Shown here: positions 60,814-64,000 of the stretch, one piece after another | Position numbering within the stretch: position 1 is the stretch's first letter | Layout: the number at the start of each line of letters is the position of its first letter | From: Euonymus europaeus | Lineage: Eukaryota > Streptophyta > Magnoliopsida > Celastrales > Celastraceae | NCBI GenBank assembly: GCA_963580455.1 | Contig: OY756967.1 | Coordinates: 580,501-644,500 of the forward strand | DNA: 64,000 nt | Direction of reading: 5' to 3' | Notes under the pieces: generated by a model | Database searches by the model: none | Told to the model about the DNA's origin: nothing | Seen by the model: the letters and a program-made list of their open reading frames with translations, nothing else | Made by a program: the position numbers and the translations under genes

Positions 60814-63800
60814 TTTCGCGGTTAAATAGGTGAAACGAGACCAACTAGCCACGAGTTCTGAAATCAAAATCCGAAACGCTTGGATTGTAGAGCTCGAAAA
60901 GTAGTGTCAAATCAAGCTAAAAATCACCGAATTCAGAACTCGGAGTCAACGGATATTCAAAAAACCGTTTACGTAAAGAAACCACATTTTGCGGCTAACT
61001 AGGTGAAACAAGACCTACTAGCCACGAGTTATGAAATCAAAATCCGAAACGCCAGGATTGTAGAGCTCGAAAAGTAGTGTGAAATCAAGCTAAAAATCAC
61101 CGAATTCAGAACTCGGAGTCAACGGATATTCATAAAACCGTTTACGTAAAGAAACCACATTTCGCGGCTAACTAGGTGAAACGAGACCAACTAGCCACGA
61201 GTTCTGTAATCAAAATCCGAAAATGCTGGATTGTAGAGCTCGAAAAGTAGTGTGAAATCAAGCTAAAAATCACCGAATTCAGAACTCGGAGTCAACGGAT
61301 ATTCATAAAACCGTTTACGTAAAGAAACCACATTTCGCGGTTAAATAGGTGAATCGAGACCAACTAGCCACGAGTTCTGAAATCAAAATCCGAAACGCCA
61401 GGATTGTAGAGCTCGAAAAGTAGTGTGAAATCAAGCTAAAAATCACCGAATTCAAAACTCGGAGTCAACGGATATTCATAAAACCGTTTACGTAAAGAAA
61501 CCACATTTCGCGGCTAAATAGGTGAAACGAGACCAACTATGCACGAGTTCTGAAATCAAAATCCGAAACGCGAGGATTGTAGAGCTCGAAAAGTAGTGTG
61601 AAATCAAGCTAAAAATCACCGAATTCAGAACTCGGAGTCAACGGATATTCATAAAACCGTTTACGTAAAGAAACCACTTTTCGCGGTTAAATAGGTGAAA
61701 CGAGACCAACTAGCCACGAGTTCTGAAATCAAAATCCGAAACGCTAGGATTGTAGAGCTCGAAAAGTAGTGTGAAATCAAGCTAAAAATCACCGAATTCA
61801 GAACTCGGAGTCAACGGATATTCAAAAAACCGTTTACGTAAAGAAACCACATTTTGCGGCTAACTAGGTGAAACAAGACCTACTAGCCACGAGTTCTGAA
61901 ATCAAAATCCGAAACGCCAGGATTGTAGAGCTCGAAAAGTAGTGTGAAATCAAGCTAAAAATCACCGAATTCAAAACTCGGAGTCAACGGATATTCATAA
62001 AACCGTTTACGTAAAGAAACCACATTTCGCGGCTAACTAGGTGACACGAGACCTACTAGCCACGAGTTATGAAATCAAAATCCGAAACGCCAGGATTGTA
62101 GAGCTCGAAAAGTAGTGTGAAATCAAATCACCGAATTCAGAACTCAGAGTCAACGGATATTCATAAAACCGTTTACGTAAAGAAACCACATTTCGCGGCT
62201 AACTAGGTGAAACGAGACCTGCTAGCCACGAGTTCTGAAATCGAAATCCGAAAACCCAGGATTGTAGAGCTCGAAAAGTAGTGTGAAATCAAGCTAAAAA
62301 TCACCGAATTCAGAACTCGGAGTCAACGGATATTCATAAAATCGTTTACGTAAAGAAACCACATTTCGCGGCTAACTAGGTGAAACAAGACCTACTAGCC
62401 ACGAGTTCTGAAATCAAAATCCGAAACGCCAGGATTGTAGAGCTCGAAAAGTAGTGTGAAATCAAGCTAAAAATCACCGAATTCAAAACTCGGAGTCAAC
62501 GGATATTCATAAAACCGTTTACGTAAAGAAACCACATTTCGCGGCTAAATAGGTGAAACGAGACCAACTATGCACGAGTTCTGAAATCAAAATCCGAAAC
62601 GCCAGGATTGTAGAGCTCGAAAAGTAGTGTGAAATCAAGCTAAAAATCACCGAATTCAGAACTCGTAGTCAAAGGATATTCATAAAATCGTTTACGTAAA
62701 GAAACCACATTTCGCGGCTAACTAGGTGACACGAGACCTACTAGCCACGAGTTATGAAATCAAAATCCGAAACTCCAGGATTGTAGAGCTCGAAAAGGAG
62801 TGTGAAATCAAATCACCGAATTCAGAACTCAGAGTCAACGGATATTCATAAAATCATTTACGTAAAGAAACCACATTTCGCGGCTAACTAGGTGAAACGA
62901 GACCTGCTAGCCACGAGTTCTGAAATCGAAATCCGAAAACCCAGGATTGTAGAGCTCGAAAAGTAGTGTGAAATCAAGCTAAAAATCACCGAATTCAGAA
63001 CTCGGAGTCAACGGATATTCATAAAACCGTTTACGTAAAGAAACCACATTTCGCGGCTAACTAGGTGAAACGAGACCAACTAGCCACGAGTTCTGTAATC
63101 AAAATCCGAAAATGCTGGATTGTAGAGCTCGAAAAGTAGTGTGAAGTCAAGCTAAAAATCACCAAATTCAGAACTCGGAGTCAACGGATATTCATAAAAC
63201 CGTTTACGTAAAGAAACCACATTTCGCGGCTAACTAGGTGAAACGAGACCTACTAGTCATGAGTTCTGAAATCAAAATCCGAAACGCTAGGATTTTAGAG
63301 CTCGAAAAGTAGTGTGTAATCAAGCTAAAAATCACCGAATTCAGAACTCGGAGTCAACGGATATTCATAAAACCGTTTACGTAAAGAAACCACATTTCGC
63401 GGCTAACTAGGTGAAACGAGACCTACTAGCCATGAGTTCTGAAATCAAAATCCGAAACTCTAGGATTGTAGAGCTCGAAAAGTAGTGTGTAATCAAGCTA
63501 AAAATCACCGAATTCAGAACTCGGAGTCAACGGATATTCATAAAACCGTTTACGTAAAGAAACCACATTTCGCGGCTAAGTAGGTGAATCGAGACCTACT
63601 AGCCACGAGTTCTGAAATCAAAATCCGAAATGCCAGGATTGTAGAGCTCGAAAAGTAGTGTGAAATCAAGCTAAAAATCAACGAATTCAGAACTCGGAGT
63701 CAAAGGATATTCATAAAAACGTTTACGTAAAGAAACCACATTCCGTGGCTAACTAGGTGAAACGAGACCTACTAGCCCCGAGTTCTGAAATCAAAATCCG

Positions 63801-63842
63801 AAACACCAGGATTGTAGAGCTCGAAAAGTAGTGTGAAATCAA
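60814..63842 (+). repeat. 3.0-kb segment, second copy of a 3,792-bp-offset duplication
   Basis: Near-identical to 57022-60050. Differences found by eye include 'ctaaaaatc' here versus 'ctaaacatc' near 57,473 and 'gaatcgagacc' near 61,351 versus 'gaaacgagacc'. The left edge is the first mismatch (T at 60813, A at 57021). The right edge is where 63843 and 60051 diverge. Confidence 0.92.
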
Positions 63843-64000
63843 GCTAAAAATCACCGAATTCAGAAGTCGGAGTCAACGGATATTCATAAAATCGTTTACG
63901 TAAAGAAACCACATTTCGCGGCTAACTAGGTGAAACAAGACCTACTAGCCACGAGTTCTGAAATCAAAATCCGAAACGCCAGGATTGTAGAGCTCGAAAA
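63843..64000 (+). repeat. Last, incomplete monomer at the window end
   Basis: 158 bp of a unit cut by the window edge, with private 'cagaagtcgg', then 'aaatcg', 'caagacc' and 'cgccagg'. The array clearly continues beyond the window, as it does to the left, where 7 bases of a preceding unit are present. Confidence 0.95.

Larger units (their letters stand above)
1..64000 (+). repeat. 173-bp tandem satellite array filling the window
   Basis: The same unit recurs head to tail from base 8 to the window end with no intervening sequence and no inverted unit. Start-to-start distances measured through the window are 173 bp except at 22 places, and those account exactly for the total length (370 units minus 175 bp between 8 and 63843). 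The unit is about 42% G+C with 12 CpGs. An EcoRI site lies at unit positions 14-19, a SnaBI site at 55-60 and a SacI site at 148-153 in most copies. A nucleosome-length unit with higher-order repeats is characteristic of centromeric or pericentromeric satellites. That assignment is inference, since no flanking chromosome sequence or CENH3 data is present. I do not recognise the family. The shown strand is arbitrary. Confidence 0.98.

Noticed and set aside
1..64000. CRISPR array
   Set aside because: Repeats are contiguous 173-bp units with no unique spacers, and there are no cas genes.
1..64000. Coding tandem-repeat protein
   Set aside because: The unit length is not divisible by 3, and stops occur in every frame within a few hundred bases on both strands.
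1..64000. Ribosomal, 5S or tRNA tandem genes
   Set aside because: No 5S internal control region, tRNA arms or rRNA motifs are recognisable in the unit, and the 173-bp period with free sequence drift does not fit.
1..64000. Assignment to a named satellite family or species
   Set aside because: I do not recognise the unit with confidence. A BLASTN or RepBase search of the 173-bp consensus would decide.

Overview
The whole 64 kb window is one uninterrupted tandem satellite DNA array. The repeat unit is 173 bp, all units are in the same orientation, and I see no gene, RNA gene, transposon or single-copy sequence. I used the conserved 'gctaaaaatca' as position 1 of the unit. The first unit starts at base 8 and the last (cut by the window end) at 63843. 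The 63,835 bp between them equals 370 units minus 175 bp. I can place every missing base: one 96-bp deletion, ten 7-bp deletions, ten 1-bp deletions and one 1-bp insertion. The unit is about 42% G+C, has 12 CpG sites, and contains EcoRI, SnaBI and SacI sites in nearly every copy. A nucleosome-sized unit in a long homogeneous array with higher-order repeats (HORs) is typical of centromeric or pericentromeric heterochromatin of a eukaryote. A plant is my best guess, but I do not recognise the satellite family and nothing in the window fixes the species.

Layout. (a) 1-20,075: 119 units with essentially no length change. They are built from a small set of monomer types rearranged in whole-unit steps: a 13-unit tandem duplication at 3.3-7.8 kb, a 17-unit duplication at 6.2-9.2 and 10.6-13.5 kb, an 11-unit duplication at 13.3-15.2 and 18.2-20.1 kb, and a 6-unit HOR at 15.2-18.7 kb that carries a chimeric monomer. 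(b) 20,076-30,437: a more diverged zone with 1-bp and 7-bp deletions and short 4-unit repeats. (c) 30,438-34,740: an 8-unit HOR of 1,377 bp in three full copies. (d) 34,914-47,886: a 9-unit HOR, inside which a 17-unit (9+8) HOR of 2,941 bp has expanded at 37.5-44.9 kb. (e) 47,887-57,021: a second diverged zone related to (b), with the only large deletion (96 bp, near 49,220). (f) 57,022-63,842: a recent duplication at 3,792-bp offset, about 3.0 kb per copy.

Monomer types are named by diagnostic variants at unit positions: A ('cactg' at the start, 'ccgagg'), D ('cttgg', 'cgttagg'), E ('acttttcg', 'ccaact'), F ('attcaga', 'cacgg', 'attccagg'), G ('caaagg', 'gctacgag', 'ccgagg'), H ('ctgctagcc', 'acccagg'). 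Zones (a), (c) and (d) share types A-H. Zones (b), (e) and (f) share another set ('aaaactcgg', 'ctcgtagtc', 'caagacc', 'atgccagg'). The array therefore alternates between two monomer communities.

Nothing here works through a protein product. Any function would lie in chromatin: nucleosome phasing, a 14-bp inverted repeat and a 10-bp palindrome in each unit, phased A-tracts, and CpG methylation, which is suggested by transition variants at all 12 CpG sites. The strongest observations are the nested HOR expansion at 34.9-47.9 kb, the CpG transition pattern and the alternation of monomer communities.
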